A DNA stretch of 64,000 bases, taken from contig JAGOAO010000001.1 of the NCBI GenBank assembly GCA_017983845.1, positions 182,078-246,077 of the forward strand. Direction: 5' to 3'. Source of the stretch: Sediminibacterium sp. Its GTDB lineage: Bacteria > Bacteroidota > Bacteroidia > Chitinophagales > Chitinophagaceae. Every line of letters begins with the position of its first letter. The stretch's first letter is position 1. Below the pieces are notes generated by a model, which made no database searches, was not told the DNA's origin, and was given only the letters and a program-made list of their open reading frames with translations. This document shows, piece after piece, positions 54,952 to 63,965 of this stretch. Made by a program: the position numbers and the translations under genes.

Positions 54952-56583
54952 ATGCAAGCAACCACCCTACAAGGTCAATATGTTGACATCCTCAACAAGC
55001 GTATTTACCCTGCAACCGTCCTAATACAGGAAGGCCTTATTGTATCTATCACTGAAACGAATGAAGCGCCTAGCCAATTTATTTTACCAGGATTTATAGA
55101 TAGCCATGTGCATATAGAAAGCAGCATGTTAGTTCCAAGCTCTTTTGCAAGACTTGCCGTGGTACATGGGACGATTGGTACAATTAGCGATCCGCATGAG
55201 ATTGCGAATGTATGTGGATTAGAAGGGGTGCAGTACATGATTGACAATGGCAAAAAAGTACCATTCCATTTTTTCTTTGGTGCGCCAAGTTGTGTGCCTG
55301 CAACTCAATTTGAAACTGCAGGTGCATCCATTGATAGTGTTGCAACAGCAAAACTTTTAGCTTCACCCGATATTTATTACTTGAGTGAGATGATGAACTT
55401 CCCAGGAGTGTTACATCAAGATTCCGAAGTCATGCAAAAAATCAAAGCAGCACATCAAATTGGTAAACCAGTGGATGGACATGCGCCTGGTTTAATGGGA
55501 GATCTTGCGAAACAATATATTGAAGCAGGCATTAGTACCGATCATGAATGTTTTACAATTGAAGAGGCGGTAGATAAACTAAGCTTTGGTATGCATATTT
55601 TAATTAGAGAAGGGAGTGCAGCCAAAAATTTTGAAGCATTGTATGAATTGATCGACGATCATCCTAAAAAAATCATGTTGTGTAGTGATGACAAACATCC
55701 AGATAGTTTATTAGAAGGCCATATCAATCAATTGTGTGCTAGAGCAGTCGCCAAAGGCATTGATGTATTTAATGTATTAAGAGCGGCTTGTATCAATCCA
55801 GTTTTACATTATAAATTACCTACCGGATTTGCGCGTGCAAACGATCCTGCCAACTTAATTATAGTAAAAGACCTTATCAATTTCAAAGTAATTGAAACCT
55901 ATATTAATGGTCAACTTGTTGCAAAAGAAGGGGTTTCGATGATCGAACCCATCCAAGCGACAGCCATCAATCAATTCAATGCTAAACCATTGGTACTAGC
56001 AGACCTTCAATTACCGGCCAAAGACTACCCTTCTAAAGATGGATTGGTTCCTGTAATTCATGCAATCGATAGTCAACTCATTACCGACTTAGTTTGGGAC
56101 AAACCATTGATTCAGGAAAATGAAATTAAAGCAGATACGGAAAAAGATATTTTAAAAGTAGTCGTATACAACCGCTATTTTGAAGCAAGGCCAAAGATTG
56201 GACTCATTCAGTCTTTTGGCTTTAAAACCGGCGCAATCGCATCCACTGTAGCACATGATAGCCATAACATCATTGCTGTTGGCGTTGACGACGAAAGTAT
56301 CTTAAAAGCAATCAACCTAGTAGTAAAAGAGCAAGGTGGTATTAGTTGTGTGCGTCAAAATGAAACGCAAGTAATTGGGCTTCCAGTTGCTGGATTGATG
56401 AGCACCAATGACCCATATCAGGTAGCCAATGACTATATTAAAATTGACCAAATGGCAAAATCCTTGGGCACAAAACTTGGTTCACCATTTATGACCCTTA
56501 GTTTTATGGCATTATTGGTGATTCCGCACATTAAAATGAGTGATCTAGGACTTTTTGATGGAGACCAATTTAAATTATATTAA
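54952..56583 (+). CDS. ade: Adenine deaminase
   Basis: 543-residue amidohydrolase that converts adenine to hypoxanthine and ammonia. The metal site is in FIDSHVHIESSMLVPSSFAR (HxH) and PHEIANVCG; VDGHAPGLMG and STDHECFTIEEA supply further His ligands, and CSDDKHPDSL the catalytic Asp. The C-terminal domain has SFGFKTGAIASTVAHDSHNI. Length is close to normal for Ade. It is 38 bases upstream of upp, so purine and pyrimidine base salvage are linked here. Confidence 0.96.
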   Translation: MQATTLQGQYVDILNKRIYPATVLIQEGLIVSITETNEAPSQFILPGFIDSHVHIESSMLVPSSFARLAVVHGTIGTISDPHEIANVCGLEGVQYMIDNGKKVPFHFFFGAPSCVPATQFETAGASIDSVATAKLLASPDIYYLSEMMNFPGVLHQDSEVMQKIKAAHQIGKPVDGHAPGLMGDLAKQYIEAGISTDHECFTIEEAVDKLSFGMHILIREGSAAKNFEALYELIDDHPKKIMLCSDDKHPDSLLEGHINQLCARAVAKGIDVFNVLRAACINPVLHYKLPTGFARANDPANLIIVKDLINFKVIETYINGQLVAKEGVSMIEPIQATAINQFNAKPLVLADLQLPAKDYPSKDGLVPVIHAIDSQLITDLVWDKPLIQENEIKADTEKDILKVVVYNRYFEARPKIGLIQSFGFKTGAIASTVAHDSHNIIAVGVDDESILKAINLVVKEQGGISCVRQNETQVIGLPVAGLMSTNDPYQVANDYIKIDQMAKSLGTKLGSPFMTLSFMALLVIPHIKMSDLGLFDGDQFKLY

Positions 56584-56588
56584 TTTTG
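56581..56588 (+). promoter_or_regulatory. TAnnTTTG box of upp
   Basis: TAATTTTG, an exact match, 33 bases before the upp ATG. Its first three bases are the ade stop codon. It could give upp an extra promoter within the ade-upp pair. Confidence 0.45.
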
Positions 56589-56621
56589 TGCTGTTCTAAC
56601 ATTCGCAATTAAAACAAGTAT

Positions 56622-57275
56622 ATGGTCATTGACTTAAGCAAGAATAACAGTTTATTAAATCATTGGGTAGCGGAATTAAGAGACGTAAATGTTCAAAACG
56701 ACAGAATGCGTTTTAGAAGAAATATTGAGCGCATTGGAGAAGTTGCTGCCTATGAGTTAAGTAAGACCTTAAGTTTTAACACCATTGAAGTACAAACACC
56801 TTTGGGCGTTGCATCTACCCCACTTTTGAAAGAACAACCTGTATTGGCTACTATCCTTAGAGCTGGCCTACCTTTACATCAAGGCATGTTGAATTATTTT
56901 GACAAAGCAGACAATGCGTTTATTTCTGCCTACCGAAAACACCATCCAGATGGTAGTTTCGAAATCAGCCTTGAATACTTAAGTTGCCCAGACTTAAACA
57001 ATCGAATTTTAATTTTGTGCGATCCTATGTTAGCGACTGGCGCATCCTTAGTAGAGACTATCCAAGCCATTCAGAAAACACATACTCCAGCGCAAATACA
57101 TATTGTGGTCACCATTGCTAGTCAAAAGGGGATTGAATATGTAGAAAAGGAATTGGGCGCCGATATTCCAATTTGGTGTGCAGCGATTGATCCAATTTTA
57201 AATGATAAAAGCTATATCGTTCCAGGATTGGGAGACGCAGGTGATTTGGCATTTGGTACTAAAATGCAATCATAG
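56622..57275 (+). CDS. upp: Uracil phosphoribosyltransferase
   Basis: 217-residue enzyme that makes UMP from uracil and PRPP. The PRPP loop is ILCDPMLATGASLVE, and the N-terminal TILRAGLPLHQGML and C-terminal PGLGDAGDLAFGT are as in the family; the last motif usually reads GDR, here GDL. Length is normal. It follows ade by 38 bases and has a TAATTTTG box in that gap. Confidence 0.96.
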   Translation: MVIDLSKNNSLLNHWVAELRDVNVQNDRMRFRRNIERIGEVAAYELSKTLSFNTIEVQTPLGVASTPLLKEQPVLATILRAGLPLHQGMLNYFDKADNAFISAYRKHHPDGSFEISLEYLSCPDLNNRILILCDPMLATGASLVETIQAIQKTHTPAQIHIVVTIASQKGIEYVEKELGADIPIWCAAIDPILNDKSYIVPGLGDAGDLAFGTKMQS

Positions 57276-57290
57276 ATCCCCGTTGATTCG

Positions 57291-57298
57291 TATCTTTA
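57291..57298 (+). promoter_or_regulatory. TAnnTTTG-like box upstream of the CysZ/EI24-like gene
   Basis: TATCTTTA, one base off the consensus, 16 bases upstream of the proposed TTG start at 57315. It supports that start. Confidence 0.4.
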
Positions 57299-57314
57299 TC
57301 TTAAATACGAAGCA

Positions 57315-58076
57315 TTGCTTAAAGAACTTATTTTATCCATTCGAGCCTATTTCCTAGCACACCGATTTATTTTAGATAATAAATTATGGAAGTGGATGGC
57401 TGTGCCGGGTGTGATTTACACAAGCTTGTTCATTATTGGCATGAACTATTTTGGACAGACTTCAAGTTTTTTCATTGAATCAATTATCTTAAAGACAGGA
57501 CTTAAGTCATTTATTGACAGCTTAAATAGCAATTGGTTGGGCTTTTTTATCACCATGGGTAGTTTCTGGCTTTGGTTCACATTACTGCTATTTTACTTCG
57601 CTTTATTCAAATACCTTTTTTTGATTTTCTTTGCACCCCTATTTGCTTATTTACATTTACGAATTGTAGCCATTCAAAAAGCGATCCCCTTTATCTTTAA
57701 CAAAAGAGAATATTTCAGACTAGTAGGAAGGTCTATCCTTGTGAATCTAAACAATATGCTTTGGCAAACAGTCTACCTCATTCCAATTGTGTTGGTTTGC
57801 ACTTTACCTGTAGTAGGATGGTTTACCCCCCTGTTTACCATTTTAATGGAAAGTTACTTCCTAGGATTTGCGATGATGGATTTTGGATTGGCAACAGAAA
57901 AACAAAATAAAAATCTCGCTGCTGCTTATTTAAGTCGCCACAAGGGATTACCAACAGGCAATGGTATTGTTTTTTATCTTTTACATTTACTACCAATTAT
58001 AGGATGGATCACAGCTCCTTTTTATGCACTGGTTGCCGCACACCTCAATACTCAAGAAATTAAAGACACCGAATAA
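57315..58076 (+). CDS. EI24/CysZ-like membrane protein
   Basis: 253-residue polytopic membrane protein with about six hydrophobic helices, for example WMAVPGVIYTSLFIIGMNYF and YLFLIFFAPLFAYLHLRI. The pattern fits the EI24/CysZ family (sulfate permease-like or membrane-integrity proteins). A TTG at 57315 is the only near start and follows a TATCTTTA box by 16 bases. It is 2 bases upstream of an RsmI-like gene. Substrate unknown. Confidence 0.78.
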   Translation: MLKELILSIRAYFLAHRFILDNKLWKWMAVPGVIYTSLFIIGMNYFGQTSSFFIESIILKTGLKSFIDSLNSNWLGFFITMGSFWLWFTLLLFYFALFKYLFLIFFAPLFAYLHLRIVAIQKAIPFIFNKREYFRLVGRSILVNLNNMLWQTVYLIPIVLVCTLPVVGWFTPLFTILMESYFLGFAMMDFGLATEKQNKNLAAAYLSRHKGLPTGNGIVFYLLHLLPIIGWITAPFYALVAAHLNTQEIKDTE

Positions 58077-58078
58077 AT

Positions 58079-58783
58079 ATGGAAGCACTTGGAAAAGTAT
58101 TGTTGTTGCCTATGTTATTACATGAAGAAGGCTGGGAAGCGCTTCCGAAAGATGTCGCTAATTGGGTAAAGGAATGTGACGCTTTTTTTGTAGAAAACGA
58201 AAAGACCACTAGGCGATTTTTTAAGAAAATTTGGAAGGAGATGGTCATCGATGACTATCAATGGTATGCAATACATCAAGTAGAAGCCGAGCAAGTCAAC
58301 GCATTTGTGCAAATTTTAAAATCAGGAAAGACCATTGGTATCGTCTCTGAAGCAGGTTGTGCAGGCATTGCAGATCCTGGCCAAATATTGGTTGCTGCAG
58401 CTCAAAAATTAGGCGCAACAGTTAAGCCCTACATGGGACCATCCTCCATTTTATTATCCTTAATGGCAAGTGGATTCAACGGACAAGGATTTACATTCAA
58501 CGGCTACCTTCCAATAGATGCTGCTGACAGAAAAAAGAAGCTACAGACCCTAGAACAAATCGTAATCAGCAGCAGCATTGCTCAGTTATTCATTGAGACA
58601 CCCTATAGAAACAATCAACTCTTAGATGCGATTTTACAAACATGCCATCCGACTACACAGCTTTGTATTGGAGTAGATATTACGGGGCCTAATGAAAACA
58701 TCAAAACGGCAACCTTACAATATTGGAAAAGCCACAAGCCTGAGTTGCATAAGAAATTAGCCATTTTTATTTTAGGGAAATAG
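58079..58783 (+). CDS. RsmI-like SAM-dependent methyltransferase
   Basis: 234-residue tetrapyrrole-methylase-fold enzyme, similar to RsmI, which methylates 16S rRNA C1402. Motifs: KVLLLPMLLHEEGW at the N-terminus, AFFVENEKTTRRFFKK where RsmI has a related AEDTR block, GIVSEAGCAGIADPGQILV, and the SAM-loop YMGPSSILLSLMASGF. The sequence differs enough from RsmI to suggest a paralogue; many Bacteroidota carry both. Starts 2 bases after the membrane-protein gene. Confidence 0.85.
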   Translation: MEALGKVLLLPMLLHEEGWEALPKDVANWVKECDAFFVENEKTTRRFFKKIWKEMVIDDYQWYAIHQVEAEQVNAFVQILKSGKTIGIVSEAGCAGIADPGQILVAAAQKLGATVKPYMGPSSILLSLMASGFNGQGFTFNGYLPIDAADRKKKLQTLEQIVISSSIAQLFIETPYRNNQLLDAILQTCHPTTQLCIGVDITGPNENIKTATLQYWKSHKPELHKKLAIFILGK

Positions 58784-58818
58784 GTATTTGCCGAAACAAA
58801 ATCTGCTCCTTTTTGCAG

Positions 58819-58826
58819 TATCCTTA
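58819..58826 (+). promoter_or_regulatory. TAnnTTTG-like box of the comEC-like gene
   Basis: TATCCTTA, two bases off the consensus, 3 bases before the ATG at 58830. Weak on its own; listed because it sits where other genes here have an exact box. Confidence 0.3.
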
Positions 58827-58829
58827 TAG

Positions 58830-60095
58830 ATGCAAAAAGAGGCCATCATTTGGAGAAAATCCAATCCTATTTTTTTTATATGCAGCTATCTCTTATTGGG
58901 CATGTATTGCCATCAGGCTTTCAGTGCCTACTTGCCTAAATTAGCACAAACAAGTTTACTTTACTTTTTATTTATTTCCCTGCTGATTGTAGGATTTTGT
59001 AGTCGATTGGATTCAATTAAAAATCAGCTTCAAATTTTACCAACCATCGTTTTGATGCTGTGGGGTTATTGCATTGCCCAATTCAATCATGATGTTCCTC
59101 TTTTGAATGAACTGATAGCATCGCCCTGGATCAAAGCATCAAGACAATACTTTTACAATAAATTAGATCACTCATTTACAGATGCAATTTCTAAAGAGTT
59201 TGCGAAAACCCTATTATTTGGAACCAAGAGCAATATGTCAGCTCCATTAAAAAAAGCATATTTAGAACTTGGCATTTTACATATCATCGCTATTAGCGGC
59301 ATGCATTTGGACATCTTATTTAAACTATTGGAAAAAGCTACGACTCTTCTTCCATCTACCTATTGGGCAAGATGTATGAAATTAATCACTTTACTTTTTA
59401 TCGTGTGGACATATACTTGTATAGCCCATGCTGGACCATCTGTAGTAAGAGCTAGTTTGTTTTTTAGCATTTTACTCATTGGTCGTTTTTTTTATTTGAA
59501 TTTATTTTCCTTCAATACCATCAGCACAGGTATTTTATTTGTCTTGCTCTACAATAGCCATATATTATCTTCCATAGGGCTTCAACTTTCCTATGGAGCA
59601 GTCATTGGAATACACTTTTTTTATAAACCAATTGCACAATTGGCACCCATGCACAATCCACTTTTGAATATAGCATGGAACAACCTTGCACTCTCTATCG
59701 CAGCGCAATTAACCACGGTGCCCATGATCTTGTATTATTTTCACAGTAGCTCAAGCCTTTCTATTATTGGTAATTTTTTATTTGTACCTGCAAGTAGCTT
59801 ACTGTTATATGGTTTGTTAGCATGGATGTTGTTGCCCAGTTTTGGTGGCTTACTCCAATATTATGCAGAAGGCCTTTCATTGTATATCGAAAAGATGAAT
59901 GGGGCTATCCAACTCCTATATCAAATGCTTCAGTTGGGGGAACACAAATATCAAATAGGTATTGCTGGATTATCTTATTATTATTTCTGCCTCTTTGTTG
60001 GCTATTACTGGATACAAAATAAGGCTCCAAACTGTTTGATTATCCTACTTATAGGGACTTGTTTATATAGCCTACTAAAGTTATTCAGCATTTAA
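58830..60095 (+). CDS. Short ComEC/Rec2-family competence protein
   Basis: 421-residue membrane protein with about ten helices and the ComEC signature LGILHIIAISGMHLDILF, where SGMH matches the family's SGLH. Classical ComEC has an N-terminal OB-like domain, this membrane domain, and a C-terminal metallo-beta-lactamase-like nuclease; full forms are 650-800 residues. Here the nuclease part is missing and the N-terminal domain is absent or very short. The frame is clean and no remnant is seen in the flanking sequence. Role in DNA uptake is uncertain. Confidence 0.85.
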   Translation: MQKEAIIWRKSNPIFFICSYLLLGMYCHQAFSAYLPKLAQTSLLYFLFISLLIVGFCSRLDSIKNQLQILPTIVLMLWGYCIAQFNHDVPLLNELIASPWIKASRQYFYNKLDHSFTDAISKEFAKTLLFGTKSNMSAPLKKAYLELGILHIIAISGMHLDILFKLLEKATTLLPSTYWARCMKLITLLFIVWTYTCIAHAGPSVVRASLFFSILLIGRFFYLNLFSFNTISTGILFVLLYNSHILSSIGLQLSYGAVIGIHFFYKPIAQLAPMHNPLLNIAWNNLALSIAAQLTTVPMILYYFHSSSSLSIIGNFLFVPASSLLLYGLLAWMLLPSFGGLLQYYAEGLSLYIEKMNGAIQLLYQMLQLGEHKYQIGIAGLSYYYFCLFVGYYWIQNKAPNCLIILLIGTCLYSLLKLFSI

Positions 60096-60140
60096 CCCTT
60101 TTTGTGGAAAATCCGCGCAGGTCAAAAAAGGAGAAGCTTG

Positions 60141-60148
60141 TACCTTTG
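60141..60148 (+). promoter_or_regulatory. TAnnTTTG box of purH
   Basis: TACCTTTG, an exact match, ending 3 bases before the purH ATG at 60152. It argues for that ATG over an upstream GTG at 60104 and implies a leaderless or near-leaderless mRNA. Confidence 0.6.
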
Positions 60149-60151
60149 CAT

Positions 60152-61636
60152 ATGGAAAAGAAAATACAATCTGCACTCATTTCAGTTTTTTACAAGGACG
60201 GCTTAGAGCCATTGGCTAGAACCCTACACCAATTAAATGTAACCATCTACTCCACCGGAGGAACCCAAAAGTTCTTAGAAGACTTAGGCATCCCTTGTGT
60301 TGCTGTAGAATCAGTTACAGGCTATCCTTCCATTTTAGGAGGTCGTGTAAAAACATTACACCCGTCTGTATTTGGCGGTATACTTGGCAGAAGGTATGAA
60401 GCACAGGACTTAAAGGAAATGGAGGAATTCAAAATTCCTGCAATTGACTTGGTGATTGTAGACTTATATCCATTTGAAGAAACATTACGTACCACATCAG
60501 AGGAAAAAGCAATTATCGAAAAAATTGATATCGGCGGGCCATCCATGATTCGAGCTGCCGCAAAAAACTTTAGCGACCTAACGGTATTAGCTGCAAAAGA
60601 CGACTATGCAGTTTTAAATAAAATATTAATAGACCAAAAAGGAAGCACCCAATTAGATCAACGAAAAACCTTTGCTGCAAAAGCTTTCGAAGTGGTAATG
60701 CATTATGATATTGCGATTAGCAATTATTTTAATCCAGCAACAAGCAAGACTTTACGCTATGGAGAAAATCCACATCAAGTAGCCACATTCTATGGCAATT
60801 TAGATGCTTGGTTTACTCAATTAAACGGAAAAGAATTGTCTTATAATAATTTAGTAGACGTAGATGCAGCAATCGCATTAATCCAAGACTTGCCCACTAC
60901 TAGCTTTGCTATTATCAAGCATACCAATGTTTGCGGTGTGGCGCAAAGAGAAACTGTATTTGCAAGCTGGGAAGCGGCTTTAGCGGGCGATCCGGAAAGT
61001 GCTTTTGGTGGTGTATTGGTCACCAATGGCACCGTTGACAAAGCGACTGCAGAAGCGATCCAAGAAATCTTTTTCGAAGTATTGATTGCACCTGCTTTTG
61101 AGGCAGAAGCTTTAACGATCTTATCGACTAAGAAAAATCGTATTTTATTGGAAATGAAGCCTGGTATGCAATTTCAACCAACACAAAAGAAATCAATCCT
61201 TAACGGAAGTCTTGAACAAGGATTAGATACAGGGAATTACACCAATTGGGAAGAAGTGGGCGCAAGACCTTGCAGCGAAAACGAGAAGGCAGATTTGATT
61301 TTCGGTAATATTATTTGCAAGCATTTGAAAAGCAACGCCATTGCATTGGTAAAAAATAAACAATTGGTAGGCAAGGGCTGCGGTCAAACATCAAGAATTG
61401 ATGCATTGAGACAAGCAATTGAAAAAGCCAAGCAATTTAATTTTGAATTAAAAGGGGCAAGCTTAGCATCTGATGCTTTCTTCCCATTTGACGATTGTGT
61501 GAAAATTGCACAAGAAGCAGGTATCGAAGCTTTTATTCAACCAGGCGGTTCTGTGAGAGACAAGGATAGTGTTGCTTATTGCCAAGCAAATGGATTAGCA
61601 ATGGTCATGACAGGATTAAGACATTTCAAACATTAA
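60152..61636 (+). CDS. purH: Bifunctional AICAR transformylase/IMP cyclohydrolase
   Basis: 494-residue enzyme for the last two steps of IMP synthesis. The N-terminal cyclohydrolase domain (about 1-190) has GGRVKTLHPSVFGGILGRR and DLVIVDLYPFEET; the C-terminal transformylase domain has RYGENPHQVATFYG and the catalytic KHTNVCGVA, and closes with IEAFIQPGGSVRDKDSV. I chose the ATG at 60152 because it directly follows a TACCTTTG box and gives the family's N-terminus; an upstream GTG would add 16 non-conserved residues. It is followed 9 bases later by a transporter gene. Confidence 0.97.
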   Translation: MEKKIQSALISVFYKDGLEPLARTLHQLNVTIYSTGGTQKFLEDLGIPCVAVESVTGYPSILGGRVKTLHPSVFGGILGRRYEAQDLKEMEEFKIPAIDLVIVDLYPFEETLRTTSEEKAIIEKIDIGGPSMIRAAAKNFSDLTVLAAKDDYAVLNKILIDQKGSTQLDQRKTFAAKAFEVVMHYDIAISNYFNPATSKTLRYGENPHQVATFYGNLDAWFTQLNGKELSYNNLVDVDAAIALIQDLPTTSFAIIKHTNVCGVAQRETVFASWEAALAGDPESAFGGVLVTNGTVDKATAEAIQEIFFEVLIAPAFEAEALTILSTKKNRILLEMKPGMQFQPTQKKSILNGSLEQGLDTGNYTNWEEVGARPCSENEKADLIFGNIICKHLKSNAIALVKNKQLVGKGCGQTSRIDALRQAIEKAKQFNFELKGASLASDAFFPFDDCVKIAQEAGIEAFIQPGGSVRDKDSVAYCQANGLAMVMTGLRHFKH

Positions 61637-61645
61637 TAAAGCCCA

Positions 61646-62572
61646 ATGGCTAATCAAAATAAAGCTTACTTCGCATTAGCCGTCACCAGTATTGTTTGGG
61701 GAACCACATGGGTTGCAAGCAAGATGGGCATCTCGCATATGCCGGCTTTTGAATTAGCAAGTATTAGACAATTTTTAGGAGGCAGTTTATATGTAGGCTT
61801 CTTCTTAATCAAAGGCGAAAAACTACCAACAGCAAAACAATTCTTATGGCTCTTGGGCATGTCCTTATTGATGTTTGTGTCTTCTAATGGCATTGCCACT
61901 TATGGATTACAATTTATCACAAGCGGACTTGCTGCTTTAATTGCCGCACTGTATCCATTGTCGGTTGTATTGATTGAAAGATATTATTATAAAGCCATTG
62001 TAATCACACCTAAAACATTAATAGGATTGTGTTTGGGCCTTTTAGGCATTGGCTTTATTTTTTATAAAGACAGTATGACTATGCACGGGAGTCATTATAT
62101 TTTAGGCGTTGGCCTTTCTTTATTAGCCATGATTACTTGGAGTGTCGGCTCCATTATTATCTCTAGAACAAAAATTAAAATCAACGCTTACAATTCTATT
62201 GGATGGCAGATGCTTATCAGTGCAGTGATCATGGCCTGTATAACATTGCTAAGCGGCGACTATGTGCCCTTGAATCGAATCCCGGCCATCTCTTGGGGGG
62301 TCATTGTCTACATGGTCATTGGAGGTTCTGTATTTGCTTTTATTTCATTTATATACAGCATGAAGCACCTCAAATCATCTATTGCTTCTTTATATGCCTA
62401 TATCAATCCAATTGTAGCTATATGGGTGGGTTCAATGCTATTAAACGAACAAATGACTTGGAATAATATTGTAGGCACTATCTGTACACTGATTGGCGTC
62501 TACTTGGTGAATAAAAGTTTGAAGGACCAGAAGGATCCAGTCAATGCAGTATCGGACGCCGATGCAATGTAA
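61646..62572 (+). CDS. EamA-family (DMT superfamily) transporter
   Basis: 308-residue inner-membrane protein with ten predicted helices in two EamA repeats. The first opens with FALAVTSIVWGTTWVASKMG; the second contains GSVFAFISFIYSMKHLKSSI and AYINPIVAIWVGSMLLNEQM. Such proteins export metabolites or amino acids. Start is 9 bases after purH, so the pair may be cotranscribed. Its stop is 13 bases from that of convergent lutB with no visible terminator. Substrate unknown. Confidence 0.9.
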   Translation: MANQNKAYFALAVTSIVWGTTWVASKMGISHMPAFELASIRQFLGGSLYVGFFLIKGEKLPTAKQFLWLLGMSLLMFVSSNGIATYGLQFITSGLAALIAALYPLSVVLIERYYYKAIVITPKTLIGLCLGLLGIGFIFYKDSMTMHGSHYILGVGLSLLAMITWSVGSIIISRTKIKINAYNSIGWQMLISAVIMACITLLSGDYVPLNRIPAISWGVIVYMVIGGSVFAFISFIYSMKHLKSSIASLYAYINPIVAIWVGSMLLNEQMTWNNIVGTICTLIGVYLVNKSLKDQKDPVNAVSDADAM

Positions 62573-62585
62573 ATCTAGTTGATTG

Positions 62586-63965
62586 TTATTTTTTATGCTT
62601 TTCCTTCCAAAGTTGATTGAAGGTTTTTGTTGGGAATTGCAATGGTGCTCTTTGTTTAGACCAAGCTTTGAAAATTTTATTGACTACCCAATTTTTAATG
62701 GTTGCATTGCCTTGGTTCATCAACATTCTATTTAAAGAGGCCTGCTTCCATATTTTCCAAGCAAATTCTTCGGAATAACTACTCTCACCAGCCACAACAG
62801 ACTCCCTTCTATTTTCAAGTAAGAGTTCGTGCAAGTTAATTTTAACAGGACAAACAGCTGTGCAATTGCCACATAAACTAGATGCAAAACTTAAATGCTT
62901 ATAATCATGCATACCTCTTAAATGCGGTGTAATAACACTTCCTATTGGACCACTGTAGGTGGTTTCATACGCATGCCCTCCAATATTTTTATAAATTGGG
63001 CAAGCATTCAAACAAGCGCCACATCGAATACAATAAAGCGCTTCCCTGCTTTTTGCATTGGCCAATAAATTGGTCCTGCCATTGTCTAATAAAATCACAT
63101 ACATTTCTTCGGGGCCATCCGTTTCGTTTGCTTGCTTAGGTCCACTGATGATACTATTGTAGACTGTCACTTGCTGGCCAGTGCCATAGGTTGAAAGCAA
63201 TGGCCAAAATAAGCCCAAATCAGTGACCGAAGGAATTACTTTTTCAATACCAACAATCACAATATGTGTTTTAGGAAAAGCAGCAGATAGTCTTGCATTC
63301 CCTTCATTTTCGGTTAACGCAATCCCGCCAATATCTGATAAAATAAAATTAGCACCTGTTACCCCTATTTCTGCTTGAACATATTTTTCTCTCAAATTTT
63401 TTCTAGCCACTAGGGTCATTTCCTCAGGAGTCAAATTGATATCTGTACCTAGTTTCTCCGAAAATAATTTTGCCACATCTTCCTTGCTTTTATGCATTGC
63501 TGGCGTAACAATATGATAAGGTGCTTCACCGTCCAATTGTTGGATATATTCTCCCAAATCTGTTTCTACCGATTCAACACCAATAGATTCTAAATAGGTA
63601 TTCAAATGAATCTCCTCCGTTACCATGCTCTTGCTTTTCACCAAGGTTTTACATTCTTTCTTTTTACAGATCGAGCCAATGAAATCCAATGCTTGTTCAC
63701 TATCTTCTGCCCAAAAAACCTTTGCACCTCGCTTTGTAATTTGTTCCTCAAACTGAGTGAGGTATAAATCCAAATGCTCTATTGCCTCCCATTTTTTATT
63801 TTTTGCAAGCGACCTTACTTTTTCAAGGTCATTGAATTGCATTTTGCCCTTAGGCACGACTGCATTGTATTTCCCAATATTGAAATTGATTTTTTTTCTA
63901 TGCGATGTGTCAACTGCCTTCTCGCTACTTTTTTGGTCAAAAGACTCGGCGTAAATACTTTGCAT
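62586..63965 (-). CDS. lutB: LutB-like lactate-utilisation iron-sulfur protein
   Basis: 459-residue protein of the LutB/YkgF type, part of the LutABC iron-sulfur lactate dehydrogenase. A LUD domain fills about 60-290, with KSKSMVTEEIHLNTYLESIG and ITGANFILSDIGG-like segments. Then two 4Fe-4S motifs, CIRCGACLNACPIYKNIGG and CGNCTAVCPVKI, then a C-terminal domain. Length is normal for LutB. LutA and LutC are not seen; the window ends 35 bases upstream, and the gene on the far side downstream is an unrelated transporter. Symbol by family resemblance. Confidence 0.9.
   Translation of the reverse strand: MQSIYAESFDQKSSEKAVDTSHRKKINFNIGKYNAVVPKGKMQFNDLEKVRSLAKNKKWEAIEHLDLYLTQFEEQITKRGAKVFWAEDSEQALDFIGSICKKKECKTLVKSKSMVTEEIHLNTYLESIGVESVETDLGEYIQQLDGEAPYHIVTPAMHKSKEDVAKLFSEKLGTDINLTPEEMTLVARKNLREKYVQAEIGVTGANFILSDIGGIALTENEGNARLSAAFPKTHIVIVGIEKVIPSVTDLGLFWPLLSTYGTGQQVTVYNSIISGPKQANETDGPEEMYVILLDNGRTNLLANAKSREALYCIRCGACLNACPIYKNIGGHAYETTYSGPIGSVITPHLRGMHDYKHLSFASSLCGNCTAVCPVKINLHELLLENRRESVVAGESSYSEEFAWKIWKQASLNRMLMNQGNATIKNWVVNKIFKAWSKQRAPLQFPTKTFNQLWKEKHKK

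Noticed and set aside
60104..60151. GTG start for purH, 16 codons upstream
   Set aside because: The added residues are not conserved and the promoter box TACCTTTG lies between this GTG and the ATG at 60152.
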